From Circinella minor (lineage: Eukaryota > Mucoromycota > Mucoromycetes > Mucorales > Lichtheimiaceae), in contig JAEPRB010000008.1 in assembly GCA_016758965.1 (NCBI GenBank), positions 124,001 through 188,000 on the forward strand: DNA of 64,000 nt, read 5' to 3'. The notes under the pieces were generated by a model that did not search any database, was not told where the DNA came from, and saw nothing but the letters and a program-made list of their open reading frames with translations. Position 1 is the first letter of the stretch; each line of letters begins with the position of its first letter. Position numbers and translations under genes: made by a program. Below, piece by piece: positions 36,895 to 48,114 of the stretch.

Positions 36895-38167
36895 GAAAAG
36901 AAGCTCAAGACAAGTAGTAGTAGTATACTGGTTAGTTACCATGACAAAATAATTGCTCATGTTTTATGACATAAAAGAAAGAACAATAGAAACTTCCTTA
37001 TACTTTTGTAACAGGTAATGAAAAATAGTAGTAATATCGCGCAACCTTCTTCTAGTACCTCTTTTTTTTTCAAAACATTCTATAAGAAAAAAAGAACTTG
37101 TTACAATTCATAATTGCTTTTTGAAGTTAGTGTACACTATATTTTTCTAATATTTTTAGTAATAGATACACAACAGCATAAGCAAGTTTAATATATTATA
37201 TAAACAAACTCTTTGTAGGCTTTCTTTTATGACATTATACATTACATTATATATGATGATGGTTAAAATCAATTAAATTTTATGCAATATGATGTCGCAG
37301 CAAGTAGATAATGGTTTTTTTTACTCAATAATAAAGCATAATTTGTTTACATAAATTTGATATCGCATCATTATTATTAAGTTTGAAGCCATCCAAACTC
37401 TTCTGGCCAACCAATACCCCCTTTCTTACCATGCATTTATTTTTTATATGTAGTTAATGTAACAGTACAATTCCAAGACCATTATTGCCTTTTTTAACCA
37501 TAAGGTATATAACCACATGTTTACAATCAATCATCTTGGTCACATATGTAGTTTCCCACGATGATAAGAAACAATAATCTCTCGGCTGTATTATTTACTA
37601 GCTATACTAGGATAAAACAAATACGGAGTATCATGATTTTGAATGACAACTTCAAAATAATAACACTTATATAACTTATAATAACATTAAGGTAGTCTTA
37701 TATAGAAAGGATCTGGCTGTTAATGTGTCTAGACCGTCACACTAATGTTATTAACTTTTTAAAGTGTTGAAAAAAAAAACAGAACGTCAAACGCCATTAT
37801 GCATAACGATACACGATCATCATTTCTTTTTACTTGTTTCATACCAAATACGTACCTGTGACACTATTAATGGATCTGACAAAAAAGAAATATATGATTA
37901 TGTTGTTCCTAGCTATCGGTATACATAGTTATTTATTATTAATTAAATAAAAAACAAGTATTATCACAAACGTGTCAACAACTTGTTTCCGTTGCACTAA
38001 CATTAATTATATTACTTTGTTGCTATGGTGCTATATTTAATAACCTGCTATGACACTTTATTCTCGTATTCCTACAGTTAACATTTCTTGTCGATTTAAA
38101 TGTCATTATAATAATATATTAGAGTTTATAATTTTTGTTTGCTTTGTGACAATATGTATAAACTCTA

Positions 38168-38190
38168 TTTTTTTTTTTAAAAAAAAAAAA
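38168..38190. repeat. T11A12 palindrome
   Basis: Eleven T followed directly by twelve A, in the gene desert. It is the third such junction within 2.4 kb. Confidence 0.75.
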
Positions 38191-39623
38191 GAAGATTTAT
38201 TATAAACTAACGAAACAACTTTTTTTTGAAACCTCCTATAAATGTGAATCCAGCAGTCTGGTAACAACGTTGTGATATACCACATAAAACATCAATAATA
38301 ACCATCCAGTGTGCACTAATATATTCATATTAATAGGAGTGTTGATTTTGTTTTTCTTTTTTCTTTTTAGTGTCAGCTTATATTTTATTGAATTGATAAA
38401 TATTAAAAGTAATGATCACTTTGTAAACTTTATACAGGTGTTGTCTGCTGTGTACTGGATTCTCCTTATGTAGAACTGGTATTACTGTTATTATCCGCCA
38501 CACCTTACAGTGGATCTTTTGGTAGATCATTAAATTTTATTTATGAGAATTTTTTTTTACTAAATAGAGGATAACAAGCATTTCAATAACTTGCCATCTG
38601 TTTCGCGTATAGAATCGATAAAAAAAAATTAGGTTAAAATCTTGTACATATTTATTAAATGGAAGACTGGATTAACCTATGCCTCTGAACATATGGCCTC
38701 TTCCTTGCGGTACATTACGAAAAGAAAATTATCACGTATACGTATCTTTATATAAAAATAGAGAAGAGGAGGAATTATCTGAAAAAAAATTCCAGGCGAA
38801 AAGGAGATTATTGGTGAGGCAGAGAGTATAAGGAACAGAAAAAGAAAACATTCTGGGCGTTTGTTTGCTACTGTGTGTGGGAGGTAAATGAGAAGTTAAT
38901 AGCATTATCTGGGTCTGGTTCACTGCCATCAAATTCTTCGTCAGAAAGACTCGACAGGTCTATTTCACGGAGAATATGGATAAGTATCGGCCAGACTTTG
39001 TGCTATTTGTTTGAGTTATAAATTAGCTTCTGAGCGTGAGGCACAGTTTTATAATAAAAATCTAATGGTTTCATGTCGTATGGTAAAGATGAAATAATAC
39101 CAAACGTAGCTTGGAGCTTTTATGGAGCAGATTAAGTATAATGCAAGAGGTATAATACCAGCGTTTGGTGGCTACAAAATCACAATTATGACTCTTAAAA
39201 TGGTAAGAAGATACCCAATGCATCGACTAGTCAATGGTGATCTTGGGATAGGGTGGGTCAATGACACTTTTTTTTTCAAAGGCATCGTATTAATTTACGT
39301 TTCTCGCTTTGACTGTTGTGCCCTTTATTTGTTTGTATTTAATTATTTTGCTTACTGAATTATACGTTTTGTTTTTATTCTTTTTATAACTGTTGTGGAA
39401 CTTATAAAAAGTATTATTTGACGCCATGGTTCTATTGTTTATGATATCACTGTTTTTATTCCAAACAAGCTGATCTAGCCATTATAGTTACTAACATGTC
39501 TTGGGGTGACAAATTTCAATTACAGTGTTTTTAATCGGACATTCATCGACGGTACTAAGCTTGCCAGTGTCATAGAAACAATTATTTATAAATGAGTTGA
39601 ACGGTTACAATTTAAATCCATTT

Positions 39624-39806
39624 TTAGACAATTTTCTGTGCATTATAAAGTTGCTCTTTTTGTTTTTGAAATAACGCTGTAGTTTCTAACCCATACTCCA
39701 GGACTGACCGAATAAAAGTAGAATAATCTTTTGAAGATATCCAAAGGGGAGTACCATATTGATATATGCCTAATTGCCAAAGTAGCAGAGGTGGATGGTG
39801 ATTCAA
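39624..39806 (-). pseudogene. possible LINE reverse-transcriptase fragment
   Basis: The translated frame contains 'DYSTFIRSVLEYGLETT' followed by 'QKEQLYNAQKIV'. This resembles the segment just after the catalytic core of non-LTR reverse transcriptases (pattern: LYxxFIRPxLEYG...LEKVQ). The fragment is only about 60 codons long, has no catalytic YxDD part and no intact neighbours, so if real it is a decayed remnant. Similarity is by eye only. Confidence 0.35.
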
Positions 39807-42800
39807 TGATAGTACATGTTCTCTGTTTGAGTGCTAGTTATGTACGTGTTCGTTAAAATTTTTTTCACCTAGTACAGTACATGCAGTAATTTTTTTTTAT
39901 CTTCTTTGGAGAACCAAAAAAATACAAACAGTAGTAGCGTTGAAATAATAGTTCTGGCGTTGTTTGGACGTAGTTTGTTAGGACGTCCACCAGCCATCTC
40001 TAGTAGCAGTCGTACTTATACCACAGTAAATGTATGAAGCACCCGGTCAAATAAAAAAAAAGTGGCTTTGTATATTCATGTGAGGGGCGGGATAACGACA
40101 AAAAAATACATTAACATACAGCATTGAAGCCATTAGATCTCTACCATAACTTATTCAAGAAGATAAACAAGACAAATGTCATCGGATAACCAATAAGCAT
40201 ATTGTTGTTTTGGTTGCGTTTTTTAATAATGTCAATATGTATATTTCTCTAAAAAATGAATGTGGAAAAGTGTGATGTGAGTCGTGATAAATGAAAAATT
40301 ATTTTATTATTAATATTTTTGATTTTTTATCATAGAGATACGCAAGAATGGTGTCTGTCTTTTTTTTGAGTTCTTTATTAAGTTAGGTACTAATAATATT
40401 AAGAAATGAGGTGTAAAACTGATGGATTTAATATGATCTGAAGTTTTTTTTCTAACAATAATGACTATTACTACTATTTTACACTAAGCATAGCAATGAA
40501 TACGTATGCTAAAAACTGTTTTTATCATTATCATTGACTCTCATTAGTATAAAACTCACTGTATCGCTTCCTAATGCTACCCTGTTAAAACATTTCTTTT
40601 TCACACGCTACATTTTTCTATCTCGACATTTGGATGGTTCTATAATTCGAGAATGTGTTCTTGCTAATGCTTATAACAATGCTGATAATACCTTTGAATA
40701 GGTGTAACTATCTTGTATCTTGATATGTTGAATGTTTCCTCTCAACATAAGTGATAGGCTACTGTAAGCCTCTTGTGTATTATCAGTGGAATCAGCTTTT
40801 ACTGGGAGTCAATACAAAGTCTCCAATAATCAATATAAATCTTTAATGATGCTTATTGAAGACACTAGAACGGTAAGTCAATTCCAGAATAAAGATAGTA
40901 TCATTTGTTGTATATGCATTTCAGAATGCAATGCCAGTACACAATAAAATGATAACAGCTATCGAAGCACATTGCACAACAATTGGATGGAAAACGCGTT
41001 GGGGGCCAGTTTCATTAATAAATACCTTAATGTTGTTGATACATTTCATCATCTAAAAGTATGTCCGGCACCCTTGACCGATGACAATATCCATTCGTCT
41101 TGTTCCTTATTATTTCCCCCAACATATAATTATACTTATATTTTTCGCTTTTTTTTTTCTTTGAATATATTACTATTCCATATTTTTAGTTTATTTGTAA
41201 ATTTTTAAGTTTCCAATAAGGCTTCTTTTTTAACAATTTCTTTGTTCCAATTAAATATATTACTGAGAAAGAAAAAATCGATTTCCTTTGCTTAGTGTTA
41301 GAGCTTTTGGTAAAACCGAGAAGAGTCTTTGTTTATTTTATTTTATTTGTTGTTGTTTTGTTGTGTTATTATAAAAAAGAAAGTTCATTATGAATGATGA
41401 TGATTTATTATTAAACATGATTTTTTTGACGCTGTGTTACCAAAACATTATATAATTTAGTATTTGGATTATGGACTTTCTCCAGAAATGCGGTTCCCCA
41501 GTGCCCTTGTATGATACAATTCAGGTTTATTTTTGATTGATCCTCTTGACGAATGTTGGTTGAAGATAGAGCTGGTGCCAGCTTGTATCTCACTTTTAGC
41601 ACTTTATCAATGAGATCATGGGTTCTCAACTGCTCAAAAAGCCTGATTCTTTGTAAAAATGGGGATAAAGAAAAAGTTTTACGTTATTTTTAGGCTATGA
41701 GAACATTAACTTTTTTCCTTTTTTTACCATTAAAAACTCGGATCGATTTGACATTTTCATGTCCAAGCTGAAACAGTGCGAATTATTATAATAACCTTTT
41801 AAAAGCCCATTTACGTATCATTAAACCAAAAAAAAAAAAAAAATCCTGGTTTAATCTTATCTTAAAAAAGAAATTCATTAATCGTTTTGTAAACATTTTT
41901 GTGTGAATCCGCTCTACGCAAAAAGAAAATTTTAACATATTCCATTTAATGTTGATTCAATATGTTGTTACGAGATGAAATAATAAAAAAAATCTTGTTC
42001 GGAAGTTGAGACCAACCCGAACTATTGTAGTACAAATAGAAGGATATGAGGTAAAATCTTTTTTTCTTATTTATTTAAGGGCTCGGTAATCTCGGTCCTG
42101 GGTCCGTTTTTTGTGTTCCCGATAACCGAAATAGTAACGTGAACCTTAAAAAATCGTCACCATGACCACTTTGCTTTTTACAGGATGTGCCCCATGTCTT
42201 TCAACTTTTACCATTAAATAGATCATAACATATTCTTGCTAATATCGGTCGATTTGTGTCTTGCCCGACAGCGATCACTAAGCCTCCCAAATAATAGAAT
42301 ATAAACAAAAAAATTTTCATACATACCTTCTATTATTATTATCATATATTACGTCTCATTTTTTTTTTTACCAGCAATGATATATAAAAACGGTACTTAA
42401 ATAAGAGGAGAACAAAACAAGGATTTACATAACAATCAAATTTTAGTAACTTCAGCTGACCAGTTACATACCTAAAGCTTCTGCGCCGCTCCTCCGTTAT
42501 TCCCTTTTCTTTTCTCCTTTTTTTACATGTTCTAAATGGTACTCATTTGACCGACTTTATTTTGATAATAGATAATACATAGGTTCTTAATCATTTGGAC
42601 AGCTATAAATGTTTTAGTCATTTTTCCTGTAATTACTATAAAAAAATGGTAATGTATAAGGGAGTAACAATAATTTTAAGAGACGATGTATTGCATATAA
42701 AAAGTCATCATCTTCTCATTACCATTATAGGCTTTCTATATTGTTGTCATGGATTTTTTTTTCTTGAAAGAAATAACAAATACCATTAAAAGCATTGTAC

Positions 42801-43931
42801 TTACTATTTACAACCAAAAAAAAAAAAAAAAGTGTAGCTATACTCATGTTAGCCTAATCATTATAAAAATATCTAAATTCAACAACAATAACAATAATAA
42901 TGTGCCAGGTCTGTGCCACTATCTGTAAAAGATGTACGATATGCAAGTTTAATTGTTCCGATATAGTTTTTATTTCTTTTTTTTCTTTCAATAACATTCT
43001 TCCCAATGGTTATAAAAAAGAGCTCTCTCACATGTTTATAATGACCAACTTTTGAGGAAATTGAGGGATCGCACAGAAAGACATCAGATGGTGGATAGTC
43101 AAGGAGTTGAAGTTTCATATTATTGTACTCTCATGACTACTGAAAAGAAATTAAATTTTCGGCACGATTTCTCACAATCCCGAAGCTGTAGAAAAAAAAA
43201 ACTCTCTCCCCGGTATATATATATATATATGAAAGGAAATCCGAAAATTTTCTAAACATAATGAAAGAAAGAGGGGCAGATGCCTTTTGTTTATTCCAAC
43301 CTTATAAAAAAAATTAAGGAGTATTTTATATAGACATGCACTTTTTTGTTGACTCATGACAAAAAAAAAATCTATAACCATTTACTACGAGAATTTTTTA
43401 ATAATATTATTTTATAAGAAACCTTTTTAAATAAATCATACTAATTATTATTATTATTAAAAATAATAATTGCGCCGCATTTTTTTTTTTACGTGGGTTC
43501 TAGTCTTTCACTCTTTTTTCCTCACTTTATGCATGAGAAAGCTGGTATTGGCACACAGGGCAGCTGATTGAGAACCACCGGCGAAGCCCGACGCTAAGTT
43601 TATTTCCTATCCAGGGAACAACAACATTGTACAACGATAGGATGATGTCTTAAAAAATAATAATAGTGTTTTTACTTTTTTTCACTTTCCAGGCTGTTCT
43701 TTCCTTTTTTCTCTTTTACTCTTTCTTTTTAATTTTTTTCATATCATCTTTTTAGTACGCATTGTATTTCATCTTATTCATCTTGATTTCTTTTACTTTA
43801 CACGGCATTTCATTTCATCGGATCTTCATTCAATCATCATCATAAATATTTCGCACAGATACATTATTAGTTATCTTTGTATATAAAATATATTTTGTAT
43901 ACCATCTTCATCACATTATTATTTATTAACT

Positions 43932-45719
43932 ATGGTAGAACCCTTTGAACAGACATATTTCGTCGATGATATTAATAGCCAATACGGGTATAAACTATCT
44001 CAGGACACGACATCGACTTCACAATTATTAAGAGTATCATCACCAACAACGACCATGAGACCACTTACATACACAGATAATTCGGTTGACTCGAGTTTGG
44101 ACCATAGAGTGGTTCCAATAACATCATCTGTACGGAATATAAACGGCGGTGGTAGCGTGAACTTTCTAAGGCAAATGGAATATATCAATAAAGTGCAAGA
44201 GATTATTCACCATCCTGGCTTTCTTACATCATTTACGAGCGGAACGTCATCGGATGTGTCCGATGGAACTCAGCAACAACCAGCTCAACATCCACGGCAA
44301 CAACAACACTATCCCACGCTTATACCACCATCAACAATCCCTGCAGAAAATAATGCAAGACACAGTTCAACTCCCTCGCATCAGCAACCTATAATACCAA
44401 ATCATCATGATTTTTCACGCCATACTACAGCTTACAATCCTAGTAATAATCATTTTGGGCAGGATCCCAGAAAGTCATCCACAGCTGCTACAGCAACTAA
44501 TTATAATGACAGTAGAATAATTGAAAATCAAAATAATGCTGATACTGCTTGTTTACCATGGCTAAACAATAGTAGCAGTAGTAGTATTCATAGCGAATAT
44601 ATCAATACAACCGTATACCCCACTACTAGCAACCATCAGGACAATAGTCATTGTTATTATCATTCTTATCATCATACCACCCCCACTACGGGCTCTAGTA
44701 ACGACTCGTTACCATCAACAACAACGACTGAATATTTACCATCCCCGCCGTCATTTAGTTCAAACGAAAAACATTTGTCACAATTTTTCATTCGTCATGA
44801 TGAAGAATATTTTGTAGGCAGTAGTAATAATCATAATATACTAGAAATGTCACCACCATGTAAACGAACAAGGCCTAGTCCAAGGGATATATCATCAACT
44901 TCGCTGGGTTCCGATTTACAACATTATCTATTAATGTATCAGGATTATTCTGAACAAGAACAAGGACAACCACGGTTTTCAACTGAAGAAAATGGGAGAT
45001 CGGTGGAAATAAGTGATGACCTTTTCCCACCGCTACAAATGCCCTGCGACCAACAGAACCATACATCTCAGCAGCGACAACAGCGTCGTCCGCGCAAGGA
45101 TCATAGTCGGCAAGCGTCCTCCTCCTCATCTTCGGCTTGGCAGCCACAACAACAGCGCAGTCGCAATAAAAAACACGGACATCAAATGGCTAATAGTGGC
45201 ACGAAAAGCAGTAATGTGGTACGAAATAATACTACTACTACAACAACCCGAACCCCATTAGCAGAGGCGAGCCAATCAGCATTATCACCAACACAACAGC
45301 AAAAACGACAAACACCAACTATATCATCTCCCAACAACAAGAACTACAGCACTTTGCCTGAACATGATGTTGACGATAAACCACATCAATGTGTTCAATG
45401 TAATAGGGGATTTAACCGACAACAAGATTTAAAACGACACCTCAATTCTGTACATGAAAAACAATTTATCCATACCTGTAGTGTTTGTCATCGATCATTC
45501 AGTCGTCGTGATTCTTTACTGCGCCATCAGAAAAAATGTCGTAGCGATCTTTCTTTCTCTACATCATTGAATGGCGATAATAATAGTGTCAGCAGCGATA
45601 GCATCAGTAATGCTGACGATTATAATAATAGCATTAGTAGCAACAACTACCATCATCAGCGCCATAATCATCAAAATACTACACAACAGCAACATCATCA
45701 TTCTCTATTATACAATTAA
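43932..45719 (+). CDS. zinc-finger transcription factor (C2H2 plus C2HC finger)
   Basis: A single exon of 595 residues. The first 480 residues are low-complexity (Ser, Asn, Thr, Gln, His) with short acidic patches and basic clusters such as KRTRPSPRD. Two zinc fingers lie at about 485-539: the first, 'CVQCNRGFNRQQDLKRHLNSVH', is a standard C2H2 finger. The second, 'CSVCHRSFSRRDSLLRHQKKC', ends in Cys rather than His (C-x2-C-x12-H-x3-C). The linker between them is short (EKQFIHT). A second Ser/Asn/His-rich tail follows. It is presumed to be a nuclear DNA-binding regulator; the target and pathway are unknown. It reads away from a 10.6-kb gene-free region. Confidence 0.88.
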   Translation: MVEPFEQTYFVDDINSQYGYKLSQDTTSTSQLLRVSSPTTTMRPLTYTDNSVDSSLDHRVVPITSSVRNINGGGSVNFLRQMEYINKVQEIIHHPGFLTSFTSGTSSDVSDGTQQQPAQHPRQQQHYPTLIPPSTIPAENNARHSSTPSHQQPIIPNHHDFSRHTTAYNPSNNHFGQDPRKSSTAATATNYNDSRIIENQNNADTACLPWLNNSSSSSIHSEYINTTVYPTTSNHQDNSHCYYHSYHHTTPTTGSSNDSLPSTTTTEYLPSPPSFSSNEKHLSQFFIRHDEEYFVGSSNNHNILEMSPPCKRTRPSPRDISSTSLGSDLQHYLLMYQDYSEQEQGQPRFSTEENGRSVEISDDLFPPLQMPCDQQNHTSQQRQQRRPRKDHSRQASSSSSSAWQPQQQRSRNKKHGHQMANSGTKSSNVVRNNTTTTTTRTPLAEASQSALSPTQQQKRQTPTISSPNNKNYSTLPEHDVDDKPHQCVQCNRGFNRQQDLKRHLNSVHEKQFIHTCSVCHRSFSRRDSLLRHQKKCRSDLSFSTSLNGDNNSVSSDSISNADDYNNSISSNNYHHQRHNHQNTTQQQHHHSLLYN

Positions 45720-46767
45720 GTTTTCATTCCTCCTCCCTCAACACACATACCATTTTTTTGACCATCTATTTTGCGTTTTTTTTTCTATAATTTTATTATT
45801 TTCTGTCTCTCTTTTCCTGATTTTCAATTATTTATATACGTCTTTTCTCAATAATTTCATCATCATACATTAGTGCTTTTTTTTTTACTTGTGGTATATT
45901 TCATTTCCTTTCCTTTCTTTTAAAAAAGAACCTCTATTTTTTAAATTATAAATATAAGCTTTTATACGCATATATATTCTTATGAATTTCCTTTTTTTGT
46001 TAAATTATACATACATACATACATACATATATACACATTTTAGATATACATTTGGGGATTGGAATGTTGTTCAAATATACTATGATCAATAAGATTGTAA
46101 AATGACACCCATTTTAGGAAAATTGAACCTGCTGAGCTTTTTTTTATAATGATGTGAAGTCTTTGGCGTTTCTTCTTAAAAGCTACTGTGAGAAAACTAT
46201 AAAGAATCACGATGGTTAATTATAAAACGGGACAAGCCGCCAATTGTCCGAACATGCTCGAAAAAAAAAGCTTATCGTTCTTTCACTCGCCACGCCTTGT
46301 CAGTAAACCAGAGGAATTTTTTTTTTTTTTCATTTTTCGCTCTTTTTTGTTTTCTTAATATCTAAATAGTGTTGTCATCTCCATTTATATTCAATATAGA
46401 TAGAAAATTGAGTTTCTTATCCTACACAGATACTAAATAGTAAAAAGACTGTTATAATAAAAGAACGTATGTATTACCTATAGAAAAACCACGTACATAT
46501 CATATTATCATATGATATATTAAAATCATCAGATGCATCAAATACACGTGGATACGTATCGTTAAGTCAGTTTCGCAAAAAAAAAGAACCAAGCCCAAAG
46601 AATAGCAAATTTGAGAAGTCTTTTTTTTTTCTATTTCAATAAAATACGATTTAACAGTTGATCACAAAAAGAAAAGAAGTTATATGAATCTAGAGAAGCG
46701 GGTAAATAAAATACATTATATCATCAAGAAAAAAAGAAGGTTTACAATAGCTCATTTTTATTATTAT
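45720..46767. other. convergent spacer, zinc-finger gene and ADE1
   Basis: A 1-kb convergent 3' region of AT-rich DNA with homopolymer runs and an (ATAC)n microsatellite at about 46009-46026. No gene was recognised. Confidence 0.55.
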
Positions 46768-48114
46768 TTACAATACAATTTTTTTATCAGTAAGCATATA
46801 ATATGCCTCCTTATACTTTTCTAATGTGTTTGAGATAACATCAGCTGGAAGTTCAATAGAGGTCTTTTTATCAAAGCCAATGGACTCAAGATAATTACGA
46901 ACAAATTGTTTATCAAAACTTTCTTGTCCACGACCAGCTTCATATTTGCTTGCAGGCCAGAATCGAGAGGAATCTAGATATATAAAGAAAAAAAAAGAGT
47001 TAATAGTTGATTTTTCCATATCTTCATTCTTTTTTATGCGTCTATGTTTTTCTATTTTATATTCTCAATAATATCTATACTATCCTAAATTGAAAATGAA
47101 AAATAATAAAAAAAAAAAATGACTTACCAGGTGTTAATACTTCATCAACTACAACCAAATTATCATTTTCATCCAAACCGAACTCAAATTTGGTATCGGC
47201 AATAATAATACCCTTCTTTGCAGCATATTCACTAGCTTTGGTATACAATGCTATAGCAGCATTTGTAATCTTATCAGCCAATTCTTGACTACCAAGAATT
47301 TCTACCATTTTGGATGGATGAATATTTTCATCTTTTAAAAGAATAAATTAGTTAAATGAAATTTTTAAGTCCCAAATATAGAAATGTACATAAGACACAA
47401 AGTTAATTTTTGATTATGCAACTTACCATGGTCACCGATCTCAGCTTTTGTACTAGGTGTGAAAAGAACAGTAGGTAACTTTTGACTTTCAACCAAACCC
47501 TTTGGGAGTTCAATATCACAAATAGTACCCTTCTTCTTATATTCAGCCCAACCTGAACCTGTAATATATCCTCTTACAATAGCTTCAATAGGTAAAACGC
47601 GCATCTTTTTTACCAAAATAGATCGACCTTCTAATTGATCACGATATTTTTGAATATTTGCAGGCATCTTGTCAAAATCAGCAGTAATAAGATGGTTAGG
47701 CAATACATCCTTCAATAAGTCGAACCAAAAGAGTGACACTTGAGTCAACACTTTGCCTTTACCAGGAATAGGCTATATATATGTATAAGTATACAATTAC
47801 ATAAAAGAAGCTAAAATAAATTCCATATCCACAATTCGTTGCTGTTGTTTTTCCCAAAGAAAAGAAAAAAAAAAGCAATTTACATTAGTCATGATAACAT
47901 CGAACGCACTAATACGGTCAGTGGCGACGAATAGTAATGATTTCTCGTCAACTTCATATAAGTCGCGAACTTTGCCGCGTGCAATAAGTTTTAAATCAGG
48001 ACATTCACTATAGACAAAAAAAAAACCCAAAATGTTTTTATCACATTATTATAAAAGGTCATTTAAATATTTTCAATTAGTTTCTAATTTCACTTACCTT
48101 GACAAAAGAGCCAT
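46768..48114 (-). CDS. ADE1: SAICAR synthase (phosphoribosylaminoimidazole-succinocarboxamide synthase)
   Basis: Exons 48114-48098 (17 bases), 48007-47884, 47772-47427, 47331-47128 and 46973-46768 give 298 residues; yeast Ade1 has 306. It catalyses the ATP-dependent joining of aspartate to CAIR in de novo purine synthesis, in the cytosol. Signatures seen: '[11 protein letters not shown]' (phosphate-binding start), '[14 protein letters not shown]', '[15 protein letters not shown]', '[16 protein letters not shown]', '[13 protein letters not shown]' (the family signature) and 'DEVLTPDSSRFWP'. The monofunctional enzyme, not the fused animal PAICS, is encoded. The short first exon (MALLS) was chosen because its ATG and GTAAGT donor fit the phase of the next exon. 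Confidence 0.97.

Larger units (their letters stand above)
33301..43931. other. 10.6-kb gene desert between two divergent transcription factor genes
   Basis: No convincing gene was found on either strand across this stretch. The short open frames are low-complexity or lack domains. Contents seen: a polypurine tract (about 34002-34058), (AT)n near 34085-34105, three perfect or near-perfect T-run/A-run palindromes (35860-35885, 36874-36894, 38168-38190), and a possible reverse-transcriptase remnant at 39624-39806. Both flanking genes, the CP2/grainyhead factor and a zinc-finger factor, read outward from it. Confidence 0.6.

Noticed and set aside
40972..41208. Plus-strand frame (HNNWMENALGASF...) as a gene
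   Set aside because: No domain, an ill-defined start, a Phe/Tyr-rich tail from AT-rich DNA and no matching splice partners.
41411..41629. Minus-strand frame (RTHDLIDKVLKVRYKLAP...) as a second LINE fragment
   Set aside because: It looks protein-like, but its order relative to the 39.6-kb fragment is wrong for a single element and I cannot tie it to a known domain by eye.
43540..43610. GC-richer patch upstream of the zinc-finger gene as a tRNA
   Set aside because: No A-box/B-box pair and no cloverleaf could be drawn; it is treated as promoter sequence.
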